A stretch of DNA of 64,000 nucleotides from Rhodobacterales bacterium HTCC2255 (GCA_000153745.1 DS022282.1:416027-480026), one strand, 5' to 3'. Counted from the first letter of the stretch, positions 52,503 through 61,526 are shown. A program made the numbers and translations. Notes: a model not told the origin generated them from the letters alone.

Positions 52503-53387
52503 CTAAATTGATGGCAAACGCCAATCTGGATATAAATTTGACCTTTCACAAAAATCACGCGTATCAAATCCAGCAAATAGTCCATCACGTGTTACTAAAA
52601 CTGTTTTCCAACCACGTGCTGCAGCTCCAATAACATCAGTATGCAGTGAATCACCACACATGATAATCTTATCCTGATCAACTTCACCTAGAGTCTGCTC
52701 CAACAAATCATAGACTTTAGGAAACGGCTTACCAAAGAAGCTTACATCTTTAACGCCCTGATCCAACAATAAATGCCCAAAATTTCCTGGCTCTAGTGAA
52801 AATCCATTATCTCTAGGTGCAACTAAATCAGCATTCGCAATTAATACTGGCCGCTGTCGCCTTAAAAGTGATTGGGTTAAGAGTTTTTGCTGGTTATTTG
52901 TCCAACCAAATGATGAAAGAAAAACAAATCCATCAACACAATCAAAATCACTTGGATCATGGCCAATTCGTATAAAATCTTTCGAAATATCACTTAACTG
53001 ATCGTCTGGTGCAGCTATTGCACCCCAAGTCCCCGATGTAAGACAAAGTAATGTTGCATCCCTACTTGTTACAATTTCATCTGCCTTAACAGACAACCCC
53101 AAACGTTTGAACTTATCAATTGCTCCGTTGCGATCGTAACTCGCAGCATTAGTCAATATTCGAATATTACACCCAATTGAACGTAACTGATCTAATCTTT
53201 TGTCAGCACCAGGTATTAAAGTTTCGCCAACATTGAGAACCCCAAATGCATCAAATACGAATGTGTAACCCTTTTCAGCAATATCAAGCAAAGAGTTGAT
53301 ATCTTGAAATTTTTTGGGTGTTGAAGTCTTTGGCATTCGCTTGCGAATTTCTTCATAACGCTCAAATATTGAATGTGTTGTTAACAT
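52503..53387 (-). CDS. HAD-superfamily class IIA hydrolase (TIGR01459-like), second copy
   Basis: A 294-residue paralogue of the protein at 47175-48068. Motif I is FVFDAFGVLN with D46 as nucleophile and F48 in place of the usual acid Asp, motif II is LTNAAS, motif III is FGKPF and motif IV is GDSLHTD. The ATG at 53387 is preferred over a TTG at 53420, though neither has a strong ribosome site. It is divergent from a DeoR regulator across a long inverted repeat. Confidence 0.85.
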   Translation of the reverse strand: MLTTHSIFERYEEIRKRMPKTSTPKKFQDINSLLDIAEKGYTFVFDAFGVLNVGETLIPGADKRLDQLRSIGCNIRILTNAASYDRNGAIDKFKRLGLSVKADEIVTSRDATLLCLTSGTWGAIAAPDDQLSDISKDFIRIGHDPSDFDCVDGFVFLSSFGWTNNQQKLLTQSLLRRQRPVLIANADLVAPRDNGFSLEPGNFGHLLLDQGVKDVSFFGKPFPKVYDLLEQTLGEVDQDKIIMCGDSLHTDVIGAAARGWKTVLVTRDGLFAGFDTRDFCERSNLYPDWRLPSI

Positions 53388-53471
53388 CAAGACGTAATCC
53401 AATTTAAAATAAACAGCCAATTCAGCCGAATTTGTAGATTGTTACAATAAGCAATCTTTAAATACAACGCA

Positions 53472-53590
53472 AAACAACAAAACAACAAAAAATATTCCAA
53501 AAAAACAAAAAAAATATAATATATGACGAAATAATCTATAAATTTTCATATATATCTAATAATAATATTTTTTTTGTTGTTTTGTTGTTT
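53472..53590. repeat. Inverted repeat with 21-bp arms between the HAD-IIA and DeoR genes
   Basis: The arms 53472-53492 and 53570-53590 are perfectly complementary and are separated by 77 bp of AT-rich DNA. Each arm holds two copies of an AAACAAC-type unit (TTGTTGTTT on the other strand). Such repeated half-sites in a divergent promoter suggest cooperative or looped repression by the neighbouring DeoR protein. The repeat is seen directly; the role is inference. Confidence 0.6.
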
Positions 53591-53629
53591 TTTATTCAAT
53601 ACATTCATCACGAATCTGGGGGGATCAAT

Positions 53630-54403
53630 GTGTCGAAGAAAAAGCAAAAAAGGCGCGATGATATAACAGCAATTGTTTTAGAGCATGAAGCAGTGTCTGT
53701 AGGCGATCTTGCTGAAAAGCTTGGCGTATCAATGCAAACTATAAGACGTGATATCGACAAGCTTTGTGAGAATGATAAATTAATACGGCGTCATGGTCGA
53801 ATAGAGCTTGGCGCTGAATACCTCAACACTCCTTTTGATTTACGCACTGGAACAAACAAATTAGGAAAAAGTGACATAGGGGAAGCGACAGTTGAGCTCA
53901 TCCCTGATGGAGCAACAATATTTATTTCAATTGGTTCAACTCCTCTAAGTGTTGCAAAAGCATTAAGGCGACGTAAAAATTTAACAGTCATTACAAATAA
54001 CCTCAGCGCAGCAATGGTTTTGAGCGATGAATTATCTAACAGAATAATTTTACCTGGGGGGGAGATAAGACTTCCCGATCGCGACATATTAGGTGACGAT
54101 GTTCTGGATTTCTTTGGGCGCTATCGTGCAGAATTTGGTATTTTTGGTGTCGCAGGTGTTTCTAATGACGGTAGCCTTCTAGAATTCCACGCTTCTGAAG
54201 TAAGAGTTAGAGAACGCATTAGAGAAAATTCTCAAGTTTCAATTCTTGTTATGGATTGTACGAAATTTGGCCGAATTGCTCCAGCATATGGCGAAAACAT
54301 TAGAGACGTTGATCATGTAATTCTGGACCAACGTCCAAAAAAAGAATTTAACCACCTACTTGACAGTATTGGCGAGAGCTTATTGTTAGCAGAAAGAGAA
54401 TAA
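53630..54403 (+). CDS. DeoR-family transcriptional regulator
   Basis: A 257-residue DeoR-family protein. The winged helix contains VGDLAEKLGVSMQTIRRDIDKL and RRHGR; the sensor domain has SIGSTPLSVAKAL near residues 104-116, TNNLSAA and LPGGEIRLPDRDILG. The start is a GTG at 53630 with GGGGGGA six bases upstream; an overlapping ATG at 53628 is out of frame. It begins a plus-strand operon with a Ugp-like importer, so it probably represses that operon until a phosphorylated ligand binds. Confidence 0.88.
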   Translation: MSKKKQKRRDDITAIVLEHEAVSVGDLAEKLGVSMQTIRRDIDKLCENDKLIRRHGRIELGAEYLNTPFDLRTGTNKLGKSDIGEATVELIPDGATIFISIGSTPLSVAKALRRRKNLTVITNNLSAAMVLSDELSNRIILPGGEIRLPDRDILGDDVLDFFGRYRAEFGIFGVAGVSNDGSLLEFHASEVRVRERIRENSQVSILVMDCTKFGRIAPAYGENIRDVDHVILDQRPKKEFNHLLDSIGESLLLAERE

Positions 54404-54405
54404 TA

Positions 54406-55428
54406 ATGAGTACAAAACCATTTGTTGTATTAAAAGATGTTGCAAAACGCTGGAATGGACAACTAGGTGTTGAAAACATTTCATTAGAGATTGAAGAAGG
54501 TTCATTTGTAGCACTTTTAGGTCCCTCAGGTTGTGGTAAATCAACATCATTGCGCTTACTAGCAGGCCTTGAAATACCTGATGAGGGAAAAGTATTTATT
54601 GATGGTGCTGATGTCACAACAAGTGCAGCATCTGACCGAAATCTTTCAATGGTATTTCAATCTTACGCATTATTCCCCCATCTCTCAGTAGCAGAAAATG
54701 TTATATTTGGGCTTAAAGTTCGCAGAGTACCAAAAGTTGAGCGTAATGAAAAAATGCAACGTGCACTAAAAATTACAGGCTTAGAGGGGCTTGAGGGTCG
54801 TAAGCCTGGAGAACTTTCAGGTGGTCAGCGTCAACGCGTAGCTCTTGCTCGAGCGATTGTTGCTGGGCAAAGGTTATGCTTGATGGATGAACCCCTTTCA
54901 AATTTAGATGCAAAATTACGATCATCTGTTCGAAAAGATATAAAGAAATTACAACGCGATCTTGGAATAACTGTTGTATACGTGACACATGACCAAACTG
55001 AAGCCATGAGTATGGCTGACAAGGTAGTACTTATGAAAGACGGTCGAATACAGCAAATCGGATCGCCGAACGAACTATATAGTAACCCTGAAAATACCTT
55101 TGTTGCCGAATTCATTGGTGCACCAGCAATGGCTTTGATGGATTCTTATCTGATTGATGGAATAAAAAATGGCAATAAAATTGGAATACGCGCAGAAAAT
55201 ATAACTATTGTCCCTGAAGGCAAAGGTAGGCTTTCTTGTAGCGTTACAGAAGCAGAATTCCTAGGATCCGAAACACTTATTGGATTGGAACATGAAGGTA
55301 CTACTGGGTTGAACGTTCTCCAACCCGGATTGTCCATAGTACCTTCTGGTCAAAGAATTGATATCACATTTGATGACCAAGATTTGCACATCTTCAACTC
55401 TGCAGGTGACCGCATAAATGGACAATAA
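54406..55428 (+). CDS. Ugp-like ABC transporter ATP-binding protein
   Basis: A 340-residue ATPase of the MalK/UgpC group with Walker A GPSGCGKST, MVFQSYALFPHLS, signature [15 protein letters not shown], Walker B LCLMDEPLSNLD and VTHDQTEAM. The C-terminal TOBE-like domain follows the usual AEFIGAPAMALM segment near residue 235. It lies 2 bp after the regulator gene and is followed by binding protein and permeases, so it is the dedicated ATPase of that importer. Confidence 0.92.
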   Translation: MSTKPFVVLKDVAKRWNGQLGVENISLEIEEGSFVALLGPSGCGKSTSLRLLAGLEIPDEGKVFIDGADVTTSAASDRNLSMVFQSYALFPHLSVAENVIFGLKVRRVPKVERNEKMQRALKITGLEGLEGRKPGELSGGQRQRVALARAIVAGQRLCLMDEPLSNLDAKLRSSVRKDIKKLQRDLGITVVYVTHDQTEAMSMADKVVLMKDGRIQQIGSPNELYSNPENTFVAEFIGAPAMALMDSYLIDGIKNGNKIGIRAENITIVPEGKGRLSCSVTEAEFLGSETLIGLEHEGTTGLNVLQPGLSIVPSGQRIDITFDDQDLHIFNSAGDRINGQ

Positions 55429-55461
55429 TTTCACTAAATTTCAAATCCATGGGAGGATATA

Positions 55462-56715
55462 ATGAAATATTTAAAATCACTCAGCATAGCAGCAACATTA
55501 GCTGCAAGTATAGCCATTCCGGCTAGCGCTGATACAGAACTAACGATGTACTATCCAATTGCAGTTGGAGGCTCGTTAACACAAGTTGTTGACGGAATTG
55601 TTGCAGACTTTGAAGCAGAAAATCCTGATATCAAAGTAAATGCAGTATATTCTGGAAACTACGATGATACACGTGTTCGTGCATTGTCTGCATTAAATTC
55701 AGGTGAAGGCGCACAATTAGCAGTAATGTTTTCAATTGACGCATACGATTTAATTGAACAAGATCTCATCTTGCCTTTCGATGACTTAGTAAGCGATCCT
55801 GCATGGCTAAATAGTTTTTACCCTGCATTAATGGCAAATGGCACAATTGAAGGTAAAACATGGGGAATACCATTTCAACGTTCAACAATTGTTGCATACT
55901 ACAACAAAGACCAGTTTCGCGCAGCAGGTTTAGACCCAGAAGCACCACCAACAACATGGGATGAGCTAATTTCAGCAGGTAAAGCATTAACAAATGATGA
56001 CACTTATGGATTAATGATACCATCAACAGGATATCCATATTGGATGTTCCAAGCTCTTGCCATTCAAAATGGTAAAGAAGTTATGTCAGGTGATGGATTA
56101 AATACTTATTTTGATGATTCAGCTGTAGTTGATACTTTAGATTTCTGGAAATCTTTATCAACTGATCACGGTATAATGCCAACAGGTACAGTAGAATGGG
56201 GTACTTTGAGACAGGCGTTCTTAGAAGGTCAAACTTCTATGATGTGGCATTCTACAGGAAACTTAACTGCAGTAAAAAAAGGTGCAAGTTTTGATTTTGG
56301 AGTAGCTGAACTTCCAGCAAACGTTCGAAAAGGCTCTCCAACAGGTGGTGGTAATTTCTATATCTTTAAAGACACAACTGCTGAAGAACAGGCAGCTTCT
56401 TTAAAGCTCATTGAATTTATGACATCTCCAGAACAAGCAGCAGCTTGGTCAATTGCTACTGGCTATATGGGTGTATCTCCAGCTGCATACGAAACTGATG
56501 CATTAAAAGCATATACTAAAGAGTTTCCACCAGCACTAGTTGCACGCAACCAGTTGGAAAACGCAGTAGCCGAATTTTCAACTTTTGAAACAGCTCGTGT
56601 TCGAGATGGATTAAATAATGCCATCCAATCTGCTCTGACAGGTGCTAAATCATCTGCAGACGCATTAGGTGAAGCTCAAAGTGCAGCAGAAAGATTACTT
56701 AAAGCATATCGTTAA
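55462..56715 (+). CDS. Ugp-like ABC transporter substrate-binding protein
   Basis: A 417-residue periplasmic binding protein (COG1653). The signal peptide ends near residue 23 (IPASA) and the mature N terminus is DTELTMYYPIAVGGSLTQVVDG. IPFQRSTIVAYYNKDQFRAAGL near 138-159 matches the UgpB/maltodextrin-type SBP pattern. It resembles UgpB, but is a different lineage from the ugpB beginning at 62709. The companion metallophosphoesterase suggests a phosphate-containing ligand, which is inference. Confidence 0.9.
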   Translation: MKYLKSLSIAATLAASIAIPASADTELTMYYPIAVGGSLTQVVDGIVADFEAENPDIKVNAVYSGNYDDTRVRALSALNSGEGAQLAVMFSIDAYDLIEQDLILPFDDLVSDPAWLNSFYPALMANGTIEGKTWGIPFQRSTIVAYYNKDQFRAAGLDPEAPPTTWDELISAGKALTNDDTYGLMIPSTGYPYWMFQALAIQNGKEVMSGDGLNTYFDDSAVVDTLDFWKSLSTDHGIMPTGTVEWGTLRQAFLEGQTSMMWHSTGNLTAVKKGASFDFGVAELPANVRKGSPTGGGNFYIFKDTTAEEQAASLKLIEFMTSPEQAAAWSIATGYMGVSPAAYETDALKAYTKEFPPALVARNQLENAVAEFSTFETARVRDGLNNAIQSALTGAKSSADALGEAQSAAERLLKAYR

Positions 56716-56728
56716 ATAAATTAAAATT

Positions 56729-56749
56729 CCGGCCCCTAAACGGGGCCGG
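56729..56749 (+). terminator. Intercistronic stem-loop after the Ugp-like binding-protein gene
   Basis: CCGGCCCC at 56729-56736 and GGGGCCGG at 56742-56749 form an all-GC 8-bp stem with a 5-base loop. It is 13 bp after the stop and 24 bp before the permease ATG. The GC stem stands out in an AT-rich genome. No U-run follows, so mRNA protection is more likely than full termination. Confidence 0.75.
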
Positions 56750-56773
56750 CACTAATTACAAAAGGTTATAAAT

Positions 56774-57667
56774 ATGAGTAATCACATAAATTTGGAACGG
56801 CGTAGGCAAGCTATTTATGGATGGCTTATGCTTTCACCAGCCGCTCTCATGCTCTCAATATTTGCCTTTTACCCATCAGGCGCAACTTTCTTTTCTAGTT
56901 TATTTTCAAAACATACACGACGTAGGCCATCTGAATTTATTGGGATTGAAAACTATAATGACTTATTCGCTGATCCAACATTTTGGTTGGTTGTGAAAAA
57001 CAACCTCTTTTATGCAGCAATAACAATTCCAGTCTCAATTGTGATCGCCCTTTCGATGGCACTTTGGGCAAATTCTAAAATACCTGCGCGTGGCTTTGTG
57101 AGAACGGCTTACTTTACTCCAACTGTATTACCCATGATTGCTGCGGCCAATTTGTGGTTATTCTTTTACACGCCGGGGCTTGGCGTCCTTGACCAAATTG
57201 GATCATTATTTGGCTTACAGTCTGTAAATTGGTTAGGGCAACCTGAAACTGCATTATGGGCAATAATATTTGTAACAATATGGAAAGAAGCTGGATTCTT
57301 TATGATATTCTACCTTGCCGCCCTACAAACTATTCCCGAAGATTATAAAGAAGCAGCCGATATCGAAGGAACAAGTCGTTGGACATATACACGACGCATA
57401 GTCTTGCCATTACTCATGCCTACAACGTTATTTATTTTAGTAAATGCTATGATAAATTCTGTAAAATTAATTGACCACTTATTCATTTTAACAAAAGGTG
57501 GCCCATCAGATGCTTCAAAACTTATTTTATATTATATATGGGAAATGGCTTTTGCGTTCTTTGATGCACCTCATGCAGCAGCAATGACAATATTAATATT
57601 ACTGGTCCTTTGCATAGTAGCTGCAATCCAATTCATTTACCTTGATCGAAGGACACATTACCAATGA
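56774..57667 (+). CDS. Ugp-like ABC transporter permease (UgpA/MalF type)
   Basis: A 297-residue inner-membrane permease with six helices and the loop EDYKEAADIEGTSRWTYTRRIVLPLLMP near residues 194-221. It overlaps the next permease gene by 4 bp (ATGA) and lies after the binding-protein gene and its stem-loop. Confidence 0.92.
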   Translation: MSNHINLERRRQAIYGWLMLSPAALMLSIFAFYPSGATFFSSLFSKHTRRRPSEFIGIENYNDLFADPTFWLVVKNNLFYAAITIPVSIVIALSMALWANSKIPARGFVRTAYFTPTVLPMIAAANLWLFFYTPGLGVLDQIGSLFGLQSVNWLGQPETALWAIIFVTIWKEAGFFMIFYLAALQTIPEDYKEAADIEGTSRWTYTRRIVLPLLMPTTLFILVNAMINSVKLIDHLFILTKGGPSDASKLILYYIWEMAFAFFDAPHAAAMTILILLVLCIVAAIQFIYLDRRTHYQ

Positions 57668-58473
57668 GTAAGTTATCTCACTATGTTGAGAGTGCAGGTG
57701 CAATTCTCCTGGCTATTATATGGATTTCTCCATTATTATTTGCTTTTTGGGCTGCATTTCATTCCACTTCAGATGCTGTAAACTTTAATATCACTTCTGC
57801 TTGGACACTAGACAACTTTCGAACAGCCTGGGAAGGTGCTCCATGGTTAAAGTATTTTTTAAATACTTTTTTATTGGTAACTATAGTTTTAATAGGTCAG
57901 TTCTTCTTTACCACTCTAGCGGGCTTTGCATTTGCCAAACTTGAATTTCCAGGAAAAAACTTTGTATTTATCCTAGTTTTGATGCAACTATTTATCTTAC
58001 CAGAAGTGCTCATCGTTGAAAACTATGCAATGGTTTCTCGCTTAGGATTATTTGACTCATTATTTGGAGTTGGCATGCCTTATATGGCGAGTGCATTCGG
58101 AATTTTTCTTATGCGACAGTCATTTAAATCTGTACCTATTGAGCTACATGAAGCAGCCCGAATTGAAGGTTGTGGGCTATTAGGTATTTTATGGCGCGTA
58201 TATGTTCCATTGGCAAAACCTACTTATCTAGCTTATGCATTAGTTTCTGTATCAACACATTGGAATAATTTTTTATGGCCACTTATTGTTACAAATTCGC
58301 CTGACACTCGCCCTTTAACTGTTGGCCTATCAATATTTGGGGCCCCAGAAAATGGTGTAGATATTAGCATAATATCAGCAGCAACTATGATGTCAGTAGC
58401 GCCGTTATTAATAGCATTCTTAGTATTTCAACGCCAATTTGTTCAAGCTTTTTTGAGAGCCGGTATAAAATGA
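57664..58473 (+). CDS. Ugp-like ABC transporter permease (UgpE/MalG type)
   Basis: A 269-residue permease with six helices and the loop IELHEAARIEGCGLLGILWRVYVPLAKP near residues 160-187. It overlaps the upstream permease and the downstream phosphoesterase by 4 bp each (ATGA), so import and hydrolysis genes are tightly coupled. Confidence 0.92.
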   Translation: MSKLSHYVESAGAILLAIIWISPLLFAFWAAFHSTSDAVNFNITSAWTLDNFRTAWEGAPWLKYFLNTFLLVTIVLIGQFFFTTLAGFAFAKLEFPGKNFVFILVLMQLFILPEVLIVENYAMVSRLGLFDSLFGVGMPYMASAFGIFLMRQSFKSVPIELHEAARIEGCGLLGILWRVYVPLAKPTYLAYALVSVSTHWNNFLWPLIVTNSPDTRPLTVGLSIFGAPENGVDISIISAATMMSVAPLLIAFLVFQRQFVQAFLRAGIK

Positions 58474-59267
58474 CAACTATACTTCAGATTTCTGATACGC
58501 ATATTTTACCAGAAGGTCCACTTGTATCGAATGTGTTGGATACGGCTTCTTCACTTGAGAAGTTAATCATTCGTATAAACCAATTGCGAGTTAAGCATAA
58601 TGATATTGAATGCATATTAGTATCTGGGGATATAAGTGAGGATGGCAGTTCAGACAGCTATCAGAGGTTTAAATCAATAATGTCTTTGCTAGAACTACCC
58701 GTTTATGTAATTCCTGGCAACCATGATGCACGTGAAAATATGAGAGAAGCATTCATGGCTGAAAATATATTTACAAAAACTGGCCCTTTGAATTGGCATA
58801 AAAAAATTGGACATATTAATCTTATTGGTCTTGATACATTAGTAGAGGGTCAAGGTGGAGGTTATTTAATGCCCGAAAGCTTGGAATATCTAGAAAAGAC
58901 TTTAAATAATATTAAATCAGAACCCACAATGTTGGCGCTTCATCACCCACCATTTGAGACAGGCATCCAATTTATGGATAGTATAGGGTTGGAAAATACA
59001 AATGAGTTTAAAAATATTATTTCAAATTTTACTGGAGAATTAAGAGTTGTATGTGGTCATATCCATTGTATGATGGTTGCTAATTTGAATAACCATATAG
59101 CAATTTCTTCGCCCTCGCCTTGTAGCAGTTTTGAATATGATACTCGTTCATCAGCGCCTGTAGGGTTTATAAATGAGGTTGATGGTTGTTTACTACATAG
59201 ATGGAATAACGGCTTTAAATCAGTACGTATTGGGCCACTAGTTGGCTCTGGCCCGTTTCCATTCTAA
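58470..59267 (+). CDS. Metallophosphoesterase, GpdQ/CpdA-like class III phosphodiesterase
   Basis: A 265-residue calcineurin-fold enzyme with no signal peptide, so cytoplasmic. The di-metal site is complete: D9 and H11 (ISDTH), D54 (VSGDIS), N84 (PGNHD), H158 or H159 (LHHPP), and H197 and H199 (GHIH). Members hydrolyse cyclic nucleotides or glycerophosphodiesters. Overlap with the permease gene suggests that the importer brings in its phosphodiester substrate, for example a glycerophosphodiester. The exact substrate is not shown by the sequence. Confidence 0.88.
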   Translation: MTTILQISDTHILPEGPLVSNVLDTASSLEKLIIRINQLRVKHNDIECILVSGDISEDGSSDSYQRFKSIMSLLELPVYVIPGNHDARENMREAFMAENIFTKTGPLNWHKKIGHINLIGLDTLVEGQGGGYLMPESLEYLEKTLNNIKSEPTMLALHHPPFETGIQFMDSIGLENTNEFKNIISNFTGELRVVCGHIHCMMVANLNNHIAISSPSPCSSFEYDTRSSAPVGFINEVDGCLLHRWNNGFKSVRIGPLVGSGPFPF

Positions 59268-59286
59268 TATCTTATTTGAGAAAAAA

Positions 59287-60924
59287 ATGAATGAACCAAA
59301 TTTAATACAATTTTTACTGAATATTGCAGGAGCAGCAGCACTATTAATCTGGGCAGTAAGATTAGTCCGTACAGGTGTAGAACGCGGTTTCTCTAACCAG
59401 TTACGTAATTGGTTGAAACAATCAACTGACAATAGAATATTATCTGCATTCTCTGGAATGAGCGCAGCCATATTTTTACAAAGTTCTACTGCAGTTGCAG
59501 TTTTAATATCAAACTTTTTCTCAAAAAATAAATTAGCAACAGCAAGCGGCATTGCCATGCTACTAGGTGCTGATTTAGGTTCAGCAATAGTTACTCAAAT
59601 CTTAATGATAAAGATGTCATTTCTGACACCTTTCTTGCTTCTTGTAGGCGTATCAATGTTTTTGAGATCAAAACAAACTACCTATAAACAAATTGGTAGA
59701 ATAATAATTGGTATATCATTAATTTTTGTCTCTTTAGATATGTTAAGAATGGCGACTGGGCCAGTGGTGGCAAATCCAGGCACACAATTAGTAATAGAGT
59801 ACTTAAGTCGGGATTTACTTGTAGCGTTCATTATAGGCGCTGGCTTTGCTTGGATCATTCATTCAAGCGTTGCTGCTGTATTATTATTTGTTACCTTAAC
59901 CGCACAATCAATACTTCCCGTTCTTGCAGCATCAATCATGATTTTGGGAGCAAACTTTGGAGGGGCTTTAATTGCTTATGTGCTTACACTAGAGGCACCT
60001 ATAAATTCTCGTAGAATTATTTTTGCAAACCTCATTCTTAGAGGTGGTGGTGCAATGATTGCATCAATTATACTTATAAATGCTTCTTTCTTAATCGGGA
60101 GTCTTGGAGCAAACCCTGCCCAACAAACTTTAAATATTCATTTAATATTTAACTTATTGCTTCTTATTTTGACATTACCTCTTGCTGGCCTGGCAGATAA
60201 AGTATTGTCCAAATTTATGCTTCAAAAAATAAACCCAGCTGATAATTTGAATAATATTACCACACTAGATCCATCCGCACTTGAACGACCACAAAGAGGC
60301 CTGGATTGTGCATCACGTGAATTATTAGGTATTGGTCAAAAAATTGAACAAATGCTCACAAACGTAAAGCCATTATACGATAACTGGGACACAGAAATTG
60401 CCAAAACAATAAAAGCTCAAGAAAAAGCCATTAAACTTATGCATTTAGATGTTAAACTTTATTTAGCACGCTTAGGTAAAAGTGGTTTAGACGAAGAACA
60501 GAGTAGCCGTTCAATGGAACTGGCAGCTATATCTTCAAATTTTGACGCTGCATCTTCTGCTATAGGAAGCAATATGCTTAGCTTGGCAAGGCGCCTAGAA
60601 AATAAGGGCCTGAAATTTTCGAAGAAAGGTAGTCGTGAAATTAATGATTTTTCCGATCGTATTCTCAGCAATGTCCAATTAGCATTAAACGTTATGATGA
60701 ATCAAAACCCTGGAGAAGCCGAAGAATTAGTCAATGCCAAAGATGAAGTCCGCAGTTTAGAACAAAAGCTTCAACGTCAACATATAGCTAGACTTCGAGA
60801 AGGTCTTGCAGAGAGCATTGAGACAAGCAACATTCACCAGGAAACACTGAGAGCTCTTAAACAAATAAATACTTCATTTTCAATTGTAGGATTTTCAATT
60901 TTATCAAAATCTAACAATCTATAA
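59287..60924 (+). CDS. Na+/phosphate cotransporter family protein (NptA/YjbB type) with PhoU-like tail
   Basis: A 545-residue protein. The N-terminal half has two Na/Pi repeats with FLQSSTAVAVLISNF near residues 74-88 and IHSSVAAVLLFVTL near 206-219, the QSST-type motifs that bind phosphate. The C-terminal 200 residues are helical and hydrophilic, as expected of a PhoU-like domain. Such proteins move phosphate with sodium, often outward to prevent overload. It follows the phosphoesterase gene by 19 bp, so it may handle the phosphate that enzyme liberates. Confidence 0.9.
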   Translation: MNEPNLIQFLLNIAGAAALLIWAVRLVRTGVERGFSNQLRNWLKQSTDNRILSAFSGMSAAIFLQSSTAVAVLISNFFSKNKLATASGIAMLLGADLGSAIVTQILMIKMSFLTPFLLLVGVSMFLRSKQTTYKQIGRIIIGISLIFVSLDMLRMATGPVVANPGTQLVIEYLSRDLLVAFIIGAGFAWIIHSSVAAVLLFVTLTAQSILPVLAASIMILGANFGGALIAYVLTLEAPINSRRIIFANLILRGGGAMIASIILINASFLIGSLGANPAQQTLNIHLIFNLLLLILTLPLAGLADKVLSKFMLQKINPADNLNNITTLDPSALERPQRGLDCASRELLGIGQKIEQMLTNVKPLYDNWDTEIAKTIKAQEKAIKLMHLDVKLYLARLGKSGLDEEQSSRSMELAAISSNFDAASSAIGSNMLSLARRLENKGLKFSKKGSREINDFSDRILSNVQLALNVMMNQNPGEAEELVNAKDEVRSLEQKLQRQHIARLREGLAESIETSNIHQETLRALKQINTSFSIVGFSILSKSNNL

Positions 60925-60963
60925 CCTACTTACTATAAGCTATTTAAATAAAATTTAATATTT

Positions 60964-61470
60964 CTATATCAATGGATCATGTGACCATTGTAACAGCGCT
61001 TGTCTTTGACGTGGCCGGCAGAAGATATCACCTGGTTCACAATTAGCCTTGATTTGCCCTGCGTGACGTGTGAATGCTCGCCATCTTTTAATTTGTTTAG
61101 CATCAATCTCCTGCATCCTACGACCTAAATAATATCGACAATACCATTGAAACCATCCTCTTGGATCTGGACCATAGATCCAATCTTTTTCCTTCCAAAC
61201 ACTAAGAGGTTGTCTACTTTTTATATTAAAATAATTTATGTTTATCTGTGGAGTGTCACTAATTTTTGCATTTTCAAACCAACTTGGTGGAAATTCATTT
61301 TGGCAATCATTACAGTATTTACCTTCAAACACCCCCATCTCAAGCATCTTTGCAGGTGTATAAAATGGCTTAAAATCATTTGCGAATGCCTCTCCAGTTT
61401 TTGCAGACAATGCATAGCTATACCCCTTTTGCATTTTATCATTAACTTCTATGATTATTTGAGATTTCAT
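60964..61470 (-). CDS. Conserved-looking protein of unknown function with Cys and Trp-rich motifs
   Basis: I do not recognise a named family. The 168-residue protein has GYSYALSAKTGEAFANDFKP near residues 16-35, a CNDCQNEFPPSWFENA segment near 53-68 with a CX2C pair, then DPRGWFQWYCRYYLGRR near 101-117 and RPRQRQALLQWSHDP at the end. The sequence is basic and tryptophan-rich, and there is no signal peptide or membrane helix. It follows the LysR gene by 56 bp and converges with the Na/Pi gene. The cysteines could bind metal. Confidence 0.7.
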   Translation of the reverse strand: MKSQIIIEVNDKMQKGYSYALSAKTGEAFANDFKPFYTPAKMLEMGVFEGKYCNDCQNEFPPSWFENAKISDTPQININYFNIKSRQPLSVWKEKDWIYGPDPRGWFQWYCRYYLGRRMQEIDAKQIKRWRAFTRHAGQIKANCEPGDIFCRPRQRQALLQWSHDPLI

Positions 61471-61526
61471 ATGCTCTTTACAACGATATATTTTAAAAGT
61501 TTATAGACTACAGATAGCATCAAACA

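Noticed and set aside
53582-53629. TTG-initiated 16-residue extension of the DeoR regulator
   Set aside because: It starts inside the inverted repeat and has no ribosome site; the GTG at 53630 follows a GGGGGGA site and begins a normal DeoR N terminus.
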